From Agromyces seonyuensis (GTDB lineage: Bacteria > Actinomycetota > Actinomycetes > Actinomycetales > Microbacteriaceae), in the NCBI RefSeq assembly GCF_009789225.1, contig NZ_WSTA01000006.1, positions 1 to 64,000 on the forward strand: a stretch of 64,000 bases of DNA, given 5' to 3'. Both the position numbers and the translations under genes were made by a program. The notes under the pieces are model-generated. The model ran no database searches. It was given only the letters and a program-made list of their open reading frames with translations, and was not told the origin of the DNA. This document shows, piece after piece, positions 16,513 to 25,408 of the stretch. The stretch's first letter is position 1, and each line of letters opens with the position of its first letter.

Positions 16513-18201
16513 TCAGCGGGAGCCGAGCAGGGCGACTCCGGCCCAGAAGCCGCAGCGGTGGTCCTGGGCGAAGCCGGTCTCGACCGCAGGGGTCGGATCG
16601 TCGAGCGAGAGCACCCGGCGATGGAGGAGGTCGAACTTCGGCCAGGGCGTCGCGTCGGTCGACGGCGATCCGGAGGCCGCGAAGGCGACCCAGGCCGTCT
16701 GCATCGCGTTCGCGAGCTGCTCCTGCGACGGCGAGAGCGAGCCCGGGATGGGCGCGTTCGGCTGGTCGAACAGGTAGGCGAGCTCCGACTGGTGCGTCGC
16801 GGCGAGCGGCGGGCCCAGCACGTCGGGGATGTACAGCTGCGGCGCTTCGGCGTCGTTGAACTCGTAGGCGAACGTCGGCACCCATGTCGCGGCGGCGGCG
16901 TTGAGGGCGATCGCCGGGCACGAGAAGTTCGCGTCCGAGTTGAGCGTCGTGAACGCGTGGGCGGGCGATGCGAAAGAACGCAGCGGGTAGGTCGCCGCGA
17001 TGAGCTTCGCCGTGCGCTGGCTCACGCCGAAGTTGGAGGCGATCGTGTCGACGTAGTTCCCGGCGTCGATGGTGGCCGGCAGGCCGGCTGTGGCGCCCTT
17101 CGTGACGCTCGCGTGCAGCGCCACGAACAGGCGCTCCTCCTGGGTGTTCACCCCGTTGAGGATGGGGACGCGGGCGAAGCGGCCTGTGGCGATCGCCGTG
17201 CCGATCGATCGGGGCAGCACGGCGCCGTCGACCACTCCCGGCGTGATCGAGACGGGCTGTTCGGCCACGAGCACGTCGACCGGGACCCCGCGCAGGCATT
17301 CGGCCGTCTGATCGGCGCAGCCCACCGCCGTCGCGGACGCGATGCCCTCGGCCTCGGCCTGGGCGAGCGACTTCTGCTCGGGCGCGAAGGCGCCGCTTTC
17401 GATGATGGCCCGATGGAAGAGCCCCGTCGCGCCGGGCGAAGCGAGCTGCATCGCGACCGAGAGTCCGCCCGCCGACTGGCCCGCGATGGTCACGTTGCCG
17501 GGATCCCCGCCGAACGCGGCGATGTTGCGCTGCACCCACTGGAGCGCCGCCTGCTGGTCCATCAGCCCGAAGTTGCCGGTCGGTGCGCCGGGCGAGGCGG
17601 CCAGCGCCGGGTGCGCGAGGAAGCCCAGCAAACCCAGGCGGTAGTTGATCGTGACGACGATCGCGCCCTTGCCGGCCAGGTCGGACGCCTCGTAGTCGGC
17701 CCCCTCGCCGAGTTCGAAGCCGCCGCCGTGGATCCAGACGATCACGGGAAGCCGGCCGGCGGAGGCCGCCGCCGGCACCGTGAGGTTCAGGTACAGGCAG
17801 TCCTCGCTCGAGCCGTTCGGGCTGGGCGGCGCCTGCGGGCAGACCGGCGAGTAGGCGCTCGCATCACGGATGCCGGACCAGGCGGCGACCGGCTGCGGCG
17901 GCGCCCAGCGGAGGTCGCCGACGGGGGCGGCCGCGTACGGGACTCCGCGGAACTCGACCCCCGTCGACGTCGCGACGCCCTGCAGGCGGCCGGAGTCGAT
18001 GTCGACCGCGGTCGGCGGCGGACCGGCGTGGGCCGGTGCGGTCCGCACCTCCTGGGCGTGCGCCGGCACGGCGAACTCCGACAGGCAGGCGACCAGGACG
18101 ATGAGCGCGGCGATGATGCCGGCGGCCTTGAGCGCGAGGTGCGCGAGGCGGGAGAAGCGCGGACGCGTCTCCGGGGCGAATGAATCGGCTTGGGTATCCA
18201 T
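16513..18201 (-). CDS. secreted or membrane-anchored carboxylesterase type B
   Basis: 562-residue esterase (para-nitrobenzyl-esterase/cholinesterase family). A hydrophobic segment KAAGIIAALIVLVACLSEFA ending AHAQEV (about residue 50) looks like a signal or anchor. Family motifs: GVPYAAAPVGDLRW, SEDCLYLN (132-139), oxyanion HGGGF, VVTINYRLGLLGF, nucleophile GQSAGG with Ser243, and ATHQSELAYLF with the catalytic histidine. I chose the ATG at 18201; the frame is open upstream but overlaps the divergent SDR gene. The SDR gene lies head to head about 190 bp away. Confidence 0.9.
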   Translation of the reverse strand: MDTQADSFAPETRPRFSRLAHLALKAAGIIAALIVLVACLSEFAVPAHAQEVRTAPAHAGPPPTAVDIDSGRLQGVATSTGVEFRGVPYAAAPVGDLRWAPPQPVAAWSGIRDASAYSPVCPQAPPSPNGSSEDCLYLNLTVPAAASAGRLPVIVWIHGGGFELGEGADYEASDLAGKGAIVVTINYRLGLLGFLAHPALAASPGAPTGNFGLMDQQAALQWVQRNIAAFGGDPGNVTIAGQSAGGLSVAMQLASPGATGLFHRAIIESGAFAPEQKSLAQAEAEGIASATAVGCADQTAECLRGVPVDVLVAEQPVSITPGVVDGAVLPRSIGTAIATGRFARVPILNGVNTQEERLFVALHASVTKGATAGLPATIDAGNYVDTIASNFGVSQRTAKLIAATYPLRSFASPAHAFTTLNSDANFSCPAIALNAAAATWVPTFAYEFNDAEAPQLYIPDVLGPPLAATHQSELAYLFDQPNAPIPGSLSPSQEQLANAMQTAWVAFAASGSPSTDATPWPKFDLLHRRVLSLDDPTPAVETGFAQDHRCGFWAGVALLGSR

Positions 18202-18391
18202 TCCCCCAACGTCCCGGGAACCGCTCGCTCCCTGCGCCGGTGCACCCGACTGGCCGGGCCCCCGGCAACCCCCGGGGCACTGGCCAGGGTGCGACCCGGG
18301 CGCGCCTTCCGCTCCCGGCGAGGAGCATCGTCCACGAGATCGACTCCGACGCGGCGCTGCAGTGCCGCGACATCGAAGGGAAGGCACCGAC

Positions 18392-19282
18392 ATGTCCGAA
18401 CAGTCCACCTCGCAGCCCCGGATCTGGCTCGTCACCGGCAGCTCACGCGGCTTCGGCCGTGCCATCGTCGACGCCGTGCTCGAGCGCGGCGACGTCGTCG
18501 TCGCGACCGCTCGCTCGACGAGCGAGCTCGCCCCGCTCGTGACGCGGTTCGGCCCGGATCGCCTCCTGCTCGCCGAACTCGACGTCACGGACGCCGAGGC
18601 GGCGGACCGGACCGTCGCCCGGGCGCTCGACCGGTTCGGCCGGCTCGACGTCGTGGTCAACAACGCCGGGTACGCCGACACGGCGGCCATCGAGGAGATG
18701 CCGGCCGACGTGTTCCGCCGGCAGATCGAGACGAACTTCTACGGCGTGGTCAACGTCACCCGAGCCGCCCTGCCGATCATGCGGGCGCAGCGCTCCGGGC
18801 TGTTCCTGCAGTTCTCCTCCGTCGGCGGCCGCATCGGGGGCACGCCGGGCCTCGGCGCGTACCAGGCCGCGAAGTTCGCCGTCGAGGGGTTCTCCGAGGT
18901 GCTGGCGGCCGAGGCCGCGCCGTTCGGCGTGCGTGTCGTCATCGTCGAACCGGGCGGGTTCCGCACCGACTGGCAGGGCGGTTCGATGCGCATCTTCGAC
19001 GCCGGCGCCGACTACGCCTCGACCGTTGGGGCCCTCAACGATTACCGCCGGGCCAACGACGGCACCCAGCCCGGCGATCCGGCGCGCGCGGCGGCAGTGC
19101 TCGCCGGTCTCGTCGACCGCGCCGAGCTGCCGCTGCGACTGCCGCTCGGCTCCGATGCGGTCGACCGTGCGATCGCGGGCGATCGCGCCCGCGCCGACGA
19201 AGCGGCCGCCTGGGCGGACGTCAGCCGGAGCACGGACTTCGCCGCGGCTCCCCGGAGCACGGACGGAGGATCCGCGTCGTGA
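18392..19282 (+). CDS. short-chain dehydrogenase/reductase
   Basis: 296-residue NAD(P)-dependent oxidoreductase. The cofactor motif TGSSRGFG is at residues 15-22, NNAGY at 90-94, the catalytic serine at 142/143 (FSSVGGRIGG) and Tyr157-x3-Lys161 (YQAAK). The C-terminal extension with VEPGGFRTDWQGGSM is that of classical SDRs annotated as oxidoreductases of unknown substrate. A GAAGGGAAGG ribosome site lies upstream. Divergent from the carboxylesterase gene. Confidence 0.9.
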   Translation: MSEQSTSQPRIWLVTGSSRGFGRAIVDAVLERGDVVVATARSTSELAPLVTRFGPDRLLLAELDVTDAEAADRTVARALDRFGRLDVVVNNAGYADTAAIEEMPADVFRRQIETNFYGVVNVTRAALPIMRAQRSGLFLQFSSVGGRIGGTPGLGAYQAAKFAVEGFSEVLAAEAAPFGVRVVIVEPGGFRTDWQGGSMRIFDAGADYASTVGALNDYRRANDGTQPGDPARAAAVLAGLVDRAELPLRLPLGSDAVDRAIAGDRARADEAAAWADVSRSTDFAAAPRSTDGGSAS

Positions 19283-19366
19283 AGCCGGTCCGTGGCGAAC
19301 CGTCGCCCCACGGTCGCACGGGTACCCGCAGTCCGATCCGGTGACGGTGGCGCCCGGTTCGCGGAC

Positions 19367-20161
19367 TCACCCGATCGAGACGAGCTCCGTCACGTCGTCG
19401 TCGGGCAGCCCGTCGGCGATCGCGTTCACCTCGACCGAGACGAGGTCGGCACGCCCCGAGACCACGTTGAGGAACGCCGTGTCGGCGGCGTCCCGGCCCG
19501 TCGCGATGCGCACGAGCGAACTGCGGGGGGCGAGCGTCGTGGCGTCGACCACCCGCCAGGCGCCGTCGACCCAGGCCTCGGCGACGGCGTGGAAATCCAT
19601 GGGATCGAGGCCCGGCGCGTACACGGCGACGAGGCGGGCGGGCACGCCCGAGGCGCGCAGGAGCGCGACGCAGAGGTGCGCGAAGTCGCGGCAGACGCCG
19701 GCCCGGGCGAGCAGGGTGCGCTCGGCGCCGTCGGTCGGCTGCGAGGAACCGGACACGTAGGCCAGGCGGGTGCCGACCCAGGACGACACCGCCGCGAGCA
19801 GCTCGGCCGACCCCGCGAGACCGCGGAACTCGGCCGCCGCGGTCGGCGCGAGCGCGTCGGATTCGGCGTACCGGCTCGGCCGCAGATACTGCAGCAATTC
19901 GACTTCCGGGCCGTCGGCGGCGCGCCCGCCACCGACCGCAGCCGAGTATGCCGCTTCGAGCCGGCCGGCCCCGACCGCGACGCGGTGCAGGCGGCCGCCG
20001 TGGACGTCATCCACCTCGTGCATCTCGACGGCCTCGCCATCGAGCGTGATCTCCAGAAGCTCGCGATCCGGATCGTAGGCACGGGAGACGGCGATCGCGA
20101 ACACGAGGTCCGCGGGCTCGGTGACGTCGAGGACGATTCGGGAGCCCACCTGTCGCTGCAT
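19367..20161 (-). CDS. transglutaminase-like cysteine protease-fold protein
   Basis: 264 residues. The N-terminal half is a beta-rich domain; the C-terminal half is a transglutaminase core with the triad visible as AGVCRDFAHLCVALLRASG (Cys), DFHAVAEAWV (His) and WRVVDATTLAPRSS (Asp). Bacterial proteins of this type are thought to act as proteases or amidases; the substrate is unknown. It is convergent with the SDR gene. No signal peptide is seen, so it is probably cytosolic. Confidence 0.88.
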   Translation of the reverse strand: MQRQVGSRIVLDVTEPADLVFAIAVSRAYDPDRELLEITLDGEAVEMHEVDDVHGGRLHRVAVGAGRLEAAYSAAVGGGRAADGPEVELLQYLRPSRYAESDALAPTAAAEFRGLAGSAELLAAVSSWVGTRLAYVSGSSQPTDGAERTLLARAGVCRDFAHLCVALLRASGVPARLVAVYAPGLDPMDFHAVAEAWVDGAWRVVDATTLAPRSSLVRIATGRDAADTAFLNVVSGRADLVSVEVNAIADGLPDDDVTELVSIG

Positions 20162-20225
20162 CCGTCAAGGATGCCCCGGGCGAACGCGAAAGCACAGGCT
20201 TCCCGCCGGGTCGGAGGGCGAACTC

Positions 20226-21188
20226 TCAGTGCACCCCGCGGAGCGCGTCGACGACGCGGAGGGTCGCGAGCGTGCGCGCGTGATCGGCCGCGGCATCCGC
20301 GTCGCCCCGCACGAGGTCGACGAACCGCCAGGTCTCGTACCCGAGGTTGTTCGTCTCGCCGTCAACCTCGACCGTGCGCGTCGACCCGTCGTGGAGTTGG
20401 AGCGTCAACCGGCGGGGCAGGTCGATGCGGTCGACGAGCAGCGTGCCCGTTTCGCCCTGGATCTCGTTCGGACGCTCGGACGCCGTGATCTTCGAGTAGG
20501 CGACCGTGCCGACGAAGCCGTCGTAGCCGAGCACGGCCGATCCGGCGCCATCGGCACCGCTCGCGACCTGGATGCCCGAACCGGACACGGCCGACGGCTC
20601 GCCGAAGAGCTCGATCATCGCCGCGATCGGGTATACCCCGAGGTCGAGCAGCGCGCCGCCCGCGAGCTCGGGGTCGAAGATGTTGACACGCTCGCCCGCG
20701 AGCACGAGGTCGTAGCGCGCGGAGCGCTGGCACACGGCGAACGACGCGAGCCGGAGGGTGCCGAGTTCCGGCAGCAGGCCGCGGATCGCGGCCATCCCGG
20801 GATCGTGCACGTTGCGCATCGCCTCGAGCACGACGACGCCGTGCGCGGCGGCCTCGGCGACGAGGAACTCCCACTCGACGACGGTCGGCACGGCGGGCTT
20901 CTCGACGAGCACGTGCGTGCCGGCGCGCACGGCAGCGAGCGCCGTCTCGAGGTGGAGGCCGTTCGGGGTCGCGAGGTAGACCGCGTCGATCTCGTCGGAG
21001 CCGAGCAGCCCGTCGAGGTCGGCGCTCCAGCGCGGCACGCCGTTCGCCGCGGCGAAGGCCTCGGCCCGTGCCCGGTCGCGCGAGTACGCCGTGGTGACGG
21101 CGAGCCCGTCGACGCCGTGCGCCGCGGCGATCCAGCGCTCGGTGATGCTGCTCGTGCCGATCGTGGCGAGGCGGAGGGGGTTCGTCAT
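20226..21188 (-). CDS. Gfo/Idh/MocA-family oxidoreductase
   Basis: 320-residue NAD(P)-dependent enzyme. RLATIGTSSITERWIAAAHG is the nucleotide-binding start, DAVYLATPNGLHLETALAAV and GTHVLVEKPA give the EKP motif, and GGALLDLGVYPIAAMIELFG the substrate-side histidine-less variant of the GG..D.G.Y motif. Such enzymes act on sugars or inositols and related compounds. Two starts are possible: ATG 21188 (chosen, five bases after the SDR stop) or GTG 21197, which overlaps that stop as GTGA. Co-transcribed with the SDR gene. Confidence 0.88.
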   Translation of the reverse strand: MTNPLRLATIGTSSITERWIAAAHGVDGLAVTTAYSRDRARAEAFAAANGVPRWSADLDGLLGSDEIDAVYLATPNGLHLETALAAVRAGTHVLVEKPAVPTVVEWEFLVAEAAAHGVVVLEAMRNVHDPGMAAIRGLLPELGTLRLASFAVCQRSARYDLVLAGERVNIFDPELAGGALLDLGVYPIAAMIELFGEPSAVSGSGIQVASGADGAGSAVLGYDGFVGTVAYSKITASERPNEIQGETGTLLVDRIDLPRRLTLQLHDGSTRTVEVDGETNNLGYETWRFVDLVRGDADAAADHARTLATLRVVDALRGVH

Positions 21189-21193
21189 GTCCG

Positions 21194-21889
21194 TCACCGG
21201 GGTCCGGGCTTGATCGAGAGGTCGGTGATGACCGCGTCGCGCGGCAGATCGAGCGCGGTGAGGATGCCGGTGACGACGGATTCCGCGTCGATCCAGGCAT
21301 CCGGTTCGTAGTCGCGCCCCTCCTGCTCGTGCACGCGCGCCTGCATCGGGGTCGCCGTGCGGCCCGGGTAGACGGTCGTGACTCGCACGCCGTGGCGGGC
21401 CTCCTCGCCGCGCAGCGCGTCGGCGAGCGCCTTGAGCCCGTGCTTCGAGGCGCCGTAGGCGGCCCAGTCGGGGTGCGCGGCGACGCCGGCGCCCGAGTTG
21501 ACGAAGAGCACCTGGCCGCGCGCGGCCCGCACGGCGGGCAGGAGGTGCCGGGTGAGCTCGGCGGGGGAGATCAGGTTGACGTTGAGCTGCGAGGTCCAGG
21601 CCGCCAGGGGCAGGGCGGCGACTGGACCGAGGTCGACGACGCCGGCGGCGTGCACGATCGCGTCGACGGTCGCGGGCAGCTCGGCGGCCGCCAGCGCGGC
21701 TTCGATCGTCTCCGGCCGGGCGAGGTCGGCGACGAGGGTCGTCGCGCCGGGGAACTCCTGGGCGGCGTCCGCGGCCCGGCCGGCGTCGCGGGCGACGAGC
21801 ACGAGCCGGTCGCCGCGATCGGCCAGCCGCCGAGCGAGCGCCCGCCCGATCCCCGAGCCGGCACCGGTGAGCACGATGGTCTGCGTCAT
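21194..21889 (-). CDS. short-chain dehydrogenase/reductase
   Basis: 231-residue SDR with TGAGSGIGRALA at the cofactor site, a DLARPE position for the adenine ribose, HAAGVVDLGP, a serine in FVNSGAG and YGASKHGLKAL holding Tyr-x3-Lys. The end VYPGRTATPMQ is typical. It immediately precedes the Gfo/Idh gene; the pair may carry out linked redox steps on one compound (inference). Confidence 0.9.
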   Translation of the reverse strand: MTQTIVLTGAGSGIGRALARRLADRGDRLVLVARDAGRAADAAQEFPGATTLVADLARPETIEAALAAAELPATVDAIVHAAGVVDLGPVAALPLAAWTSQLNVNLISPAELTRHLLPAVRAARGQVLFVNSGAGVAAHPDWAAYGASKHGLKALADALRGEEARHGVRVTTVYPGRTATPMQARVHEQEGRDYEPDAWIDAESVVTGILTALDLPRDAVITDLSIKPGPR

Positions 21890-21939
21890 CCGTTCATCGT
21901 CTCACCCCGGTACGGAACTCCCGGCTGCCGACGACCGGT

Positions 21940-23670
21940 TCACCAGCCCGGCGGTCGACGGACGAGTCCGGCGAAGAGCGCATGCAGCAGCGGCAGCGCC
22001 GACACCCACAGCAGCACCGTGCCGAACACGGCGTCGGACGCGTGCAGCACCGCCCCGCCGACGAAGAGCCCGACGAACAGGAGTGCCGAGATCACGCGGG
22101 CGAGCATCCGTTCGACCCGGCGCAGGTGCCGGTCGGCGCCGGGCGTCTGCACCGGGACGCGGCCCCGCTCGAGGTCGGCGAGGAGCCCGTCGATGCGGCG
22201 GGGGAGCCGTGCCGCGATGCCGAGCGTCGCGAGGGCCTCCCGGCCGAACGCGCGCACCGCGCCGCCCTGCTCGTCGCGCAGCAGCGAGTCGGCGTAGGGC
22301 TCGACGGCGTTCCAGATGTTGAACTCCGGGTCGAGCGAGCTGCACACGCCCGAGGTCACCGAGATCGCCCGGATGATGAGGAGGAACTTCTCCGGCAGCT
22401 GGAACGGCAGGGTGCGCATGACCTCGCCGAACTCGTCGGCGAAGTCGACGAACTCGCGCTGGTCGACGCGCTGCAGTTCGGCGAAGCCCATGCCGCCGAA
22501 GCGCGCGAACAGCTCCGTCATCGCGCGTTCGAGCTCGGCGGTGTCGGCCGAGGGCAGCAGCAGACCGATGTCCTGGATGCCCGCGACGAGCCCCTTGCCG
22601 TCGCGCGCCGCGATGGCGATGACGAGACGGCGCAATCCCGCGCGGAGATCCTCGGGGACCTCGCCCATCATGCCGAAGTCGACGAAGGTGATCTTCCAGG
22701 CCGGCGTACCCTCGACCGGCTCGGAGGGGGACGCCGGCCCGGACGCGGCGACGGCTGTCGGCACCGGGGTCACGAAGATGTTGCCGGGGTGCGGGTCGGC
22801 GTGGAAGAAGCCGTGGTCGAAGAGCTGGTCGAACATGATGCGCGCGAGCTCGGTCGCGACGGCGGGCGGCGCGATGCCCGCCGATTCGAGGGCCGTGCGG
22901 TCGTCGATCTTGATCGCCGTGACGTCCGAGAGCGTCAGCACGCGCTGGGTCGTGCGCTCCCACGCGACCTCCGGCGCCGATACCCGGGCATCCTCGGCGA
23001 AGTCCTCCGCGAAGCGCACGGCGTTGCCCGCCTCGTGCAGGTAGTCGATCTCGAGCAGGCTCGTGTGGGCGAACTCCTCGACGAGCGCCGGCGCATCCGT
23101 GTGCTCGCGGACGATGCGCACCCGCTGCAACCAGCCGGCGATGCGCCGGAGCGCCGCGAGGTCGACCTCGACGATCTCCTCGATGCCGGGTCGCTGCACC
23201 TTCACGACGATCTCGGCGAACCCGGCATCCTCGGCCACCTCCGGCGCGAGCCGGGCGCGGTGCACCTGCCCGAGCGAGGCGGCCGCGAGCGGCGCCGGCT
23301 CGAAGGCGGCGTACGCGCGCTCGAGCGGCATCCCGAGCTCGGCCTCGGCGAGGCGGCGGATCGCGGCGAAGTCGGCCGCGGGCACCTCGTCCTGGAGGCC
23401 TGCGAGCTCGTCGGTGATCTCCGGCGGCAGCACGTCGAGCCGTGAGGAGAGGAACTGACCGACCTTGATCATGAGGCCGCCGAGCTCGACGGCCAGGCCG
23501 TGGAACTTGCGGGCGATGCCCACGAACCGCTTCGTGCGGTTCCGCGCCGAGAGCCGCTCCAGGCCGAAGCGCGGCAGCACGAGCTCGAACCACCACTCCT
23601 GCACGAGGTAGCGCACCGCGAAGCGCATGATCCGCCGGTAGCGGGCGCGCGGGTTCGCGGCGTCGGTCAT
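21940..23670 (-). CDS. ABC1/UbiB (AarF) family protein kinase-like ATPase
   Basis: 576-residue atypical kinase-like protein. It shows the family signature KVGQFLSSRLDVLPPEI, the lysine strand IVVKVQRPGIEEI, the ExD-like LHEAGNAVRFAEDF, catalytic HADPHPGN and metal-binding FVDFGMMGEVPED. Two hydrophobic C-terminal helices (ISALLFVGLFVGGAVLHASD and LLWVSALPLLHALFAG) anchor it to the membrane. In ubiquinone makers the family supports quinone biosynthesis; in actinobacteria the role is less clear. A GGGGGAG ribosome site precedes the ATG. Confidence 0.92.
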   Translation of the reverse strand: MTDAANPRARYRRIMRFAVRYLVQEWWFELVLPRFGLERLSARNRTKRFVGIARKFHGLAVELGGLMIKVGQFLSSRLDVLPPEITDELAGLQDEVPAADFAAIRRLAEAELGMPLERAYAAFEPAPLAAASLGQVHRARLAPEVAEDAGFAEIVVKVQRPGIEEIVEVDLAALRRIAGWLQRVRIVREHTDAPALVEEFAHTSLLEIDYLHEAGNAVRFAEDFAEDARVSAPEVAWERTTQRVLTLSDVTAIKIDDRTALESAGIAPPAVATELARIMFDQLFDHGFFHADPHPGNIFVTPVPTAVAASGPASPSEPVEGTPAWKITFVDFGMMGEVPEDLRAGLRRLVIAIAARDGKGLVAGIQDIGLLLPSADTAELERAMTELFARFGGMGFAELQRVDQREFVDFADEFGEVMRTLPFQLPEKFLLIIRAISVTSGVCSSLDPEFNIWNAVEPYADSLLRDEQGGAVRAFGREALATLGIAARLPRRIDGLLADLERGRVPVQTPGADRHLRRVERMLARVISALLFVGLFVGGAVLHASDAVFGTVLLWVSALPLLHALFAGLVRRPPGW

Positions 23671-23718
23671 CGGCTCCCCCTGCCGGACTCCGCCTCGCCG
23701 CCGGCCGACGGCATCCGG

Positions 23719-24294
23719 TCAGTCCTGGGCGAGGATCGAATAGAGCTTACGCCGGGCCTCGTCGAGCACGGCGACCGCCTGCTCGGCCTGTTCCGGGGTG
23801 CCGCCCCGCGCGACCTGGGCGACCGCCTGCGCGAGTTTCATGCCCGCCTTCGGCAGCTCGCCGGAGCGACGGGCATCCGCCATGGCCGGGCTCGCCCAGG
23901 GAGCGGAGTCCGCCGCGGCATCCGCGGCCTCGCGCCCTGAGTCGGTGAGCGAGTAGACCTTCTTGCCGTTCGCCTCCTCGGCCGTCACGAGCCCCTCGTC
24001 GGCGAGGAGCTGCAGCGTCGGATAGACGGAGCCGGGGCTCGGCTTCCAGAGCCCGCCGGTGCGCTCCTCGATCGCGTGGATGAGCTGGTACCCGTGCATC
24101 GGCTCCACCGCGAGCAGCGCCAGGATCGCCGTGCGCACGTCGCCGCGGCCCATGCGCGGCCCGACCTTCTGCTCGAACGTGTCGCGGAGCCCCTGCAGCG
24201 CATCCCAGAGATTCGCCCCGCCCAAGCCGCCGTCGCCGCCGAAGCCGCGCGGCCCACCGAATGCCCCGCCGGTGTCGTTCCCTTGCGTGTTCAT
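23719..24294 (-). CDS. PadR-family transcriptional regulator
   Basis: 191 residues. A Gly-rich N terminus (GGAFGGPRGFGGDGGLGG) precedes the PadR winged helix: VRTAILALLAVEPMHGYQLI, ERTGGLWKPSPGSVYPTLQL and LADEGLVTAEEANGKKVYSL. The C-terminal helix LKAQAV-like region is the usual dimerisation part. A strong GAGGAGG lies upstream of ATG 24294. It follows the AarF gene divergently in order but on the same strand, with a 48-bp gap; regulators of this type often control membrane or exporter genes nearby. Confidence 0.9.
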   Translation of the reverse strand: MNTQGNDTGGAFGGPRGFGGDGGLGGANLWDALQGLRDTFEQKVGPRMGRGDVRTAILALLAVEPMHGYQLIHAIEERTGGLWKPSPGSVYPTLQLLADEGLVTAEEANGKKVYSLTDSGREAADAAADSAPWASPAMADARRSGELPKAGMKLAQAVAQVARGGTPEQAEQAVAVLDEARRKLYSILAQD

Positions 24295-24309
24295 TGCAAC
24301 CTCCTCGAT

Positions 24310-24478
24310 GGTCGAGTAGCGACGAAGGAGCGTATCGAGACCCGCCCCACCGCCGGTCGAGTAGCGACGAAGGAGCGTATCGAGACCCGCCCCCACCGCC
24401 GGTCGAGTAGCGACGCAGGAGCGTATCGAGACCCTGGAAGTCGATCCGCCGGGTCTCGATACGCTGCGCTACTCGACC
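24310..24478. repeat. cluster of four interspersed repeats (three direct, one inverted)
   Basis: Three 33-bp copies lie at 24310-24342, 24355-24387 and 24401-24433; each begins GGTCGAGTAGCGACG and ends GCGTATCGAGACC. A fourth, inverted 27-bp copy (24452-24478) lacks six central bases. Copies 3 and 4 can pair as a long hairpin. Unit ends are imperfect inverse repeats (GGTCGAGTA against CGTATCGAGACC). The layout fits a REP-like intergenic repeat known to be common in Microbacteriaceae genomes. It lies upstream of the padR start. Confidence 0.85.
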
Positions 24479-24578
24479 GACGGGTCGGGTGACCTGCTTC
24501 CCGCCCCTCCGCCGATACCGGACGATACATCGCTACCGGCGCGGCGGAACCCCTCAGGACCGATCGTCTCCGCCGCGC

Positions 24579-24794
24579 TCAGCCGCGTGGTCGCGGCGCC
24601 GGAGCGGGCGGAACCTCCTTGGCGGCGATCACCGCGCCGCGGGGGATCGTCTCGAGACCGCGCTTGCCGTCGACCACGAGTTCGCGCTCGTCGATCGTGA
24701 CCAACGGGCCGAGCGCGTCGGTCGCCTGGCCGGTGGGCAGGATGTACCGCACGACGACCCGCATGCCGGGCTCGAGTCGCTGCAGTGCAGTCAC
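24579..24794 (-). CDS. small protein resembling the N-terminal domain of actinobacterial GNAT proteins
   Basis: 71 residues from GTG 24794, with AAGGGAG eight bases upstream. The sequence MTALQRLEPGMRVVVRYILP followed by TGQATDALGPLVTIDERELVV and IPRGAVIAAKEVPP resembles the short beta-rich N-terminal domain that precedes the acetyltransferase domain in some actinobacterial proteins. Here it stands alone, with no acetyltransferase part in any nearby frame. It may be a free-standing version or the remnant of a larger gene; function unknown. Confidence 0.65.
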   Translation of the reverse strand: MTALQRLEPGMRVVVRYILPTGQATDALGPLVTIDERELVVDGKRGLETIPRGAVIAAKEVPPAPAPRPRG

Positions 24795-24881
24795 CGACCG
24801 ACTCCCTTCTCTTCCAATCGTCCGTCGTGCGCAGTACGCGTTCCCGCTCGGCGAGCCCGATCGGTTCCGGACGATGCATCG

Positions 24882-25229
24882 CTACCGGCGCCGCGCACCC
24901 GGCCGGGACCGTTCGTCTACGCCGCCGAACCACGACGCGAGTACGAACGCCATCGCGACCGCCCCGACGCCGACGGCGACCCGCTCGCGCCGGGTACGCG
25001 CTCCGCCGCGGAGCATCCACAGGCCGCCGACGGCGTTGACGGCGCTCCAGGCGACGTTCGCTGCGGGACTCGACGGCGAGACTCCCGGTTCCTCGGAGAA
25101 CGGGCTCGGGAACGGGCGGCCCTGCACCCCGGCGACTCCGTGGGGCACCGCGTTCACGAGCAGGACGGCGCCGAGGGCGCGGCGGATCGGGCGAGGAGAG
25201 GGAACCGGGCTCGGAGTGGCATCCGTCAT
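24882..25229 (-). CDS. small membrane protein of unknown function
   Basis: 115 residues with three hydrophobic segments: PIRRALGAVLLVNAVPHGVA, ANVAWSAVNAVGGLWMLRGG and VAVGVGAVAMAFVLASWFGG. The central VPHGVAGVQGRPFPSPFS is conserved-looking and reminiscent of hypothetical proteins of high-GC actinobacteria. The ends are Pro/Arg-rich and cytosolic. No clear ribosome site is seen before ATG 25229. I do not assign a function. Confidence 0.6.
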   Translation of the reverse strand: MTDATPSPVPSPRPIRRALGAVLLVNAVPHGVAGVQGRPFPSPFSEEPGVSPSSPAANVAWSAVNAVGGLWMLRGGARTRRERVAVGVGAVAMAFVLASWFGGVDERSRPGARRR

Positions 25230-25408
25230 GCCGTGGAGTCAACACCCGCGCACGGCCGGGTGTCGAGCGCCGGGTCTTCCGAGGTGATCGCGGGTCAGCG
25301 GCCGGCGGGCGGTCGGGCCGGACTCTCGGCGTCCGAGGTGCTCGCTAGGTTCGCTCTGTCCCGCAACGATCACGGGCGCCCCGCGCCGAGACAGGAGACC
25401 GCCGACCG

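Noticed and set aside
24310-24478. Possible CRISPR array
   Set aside because: Only three direct copies with spacers of 12-13 bp, one inverted copy and no cas genes; the layout is that of REP-like repeats.
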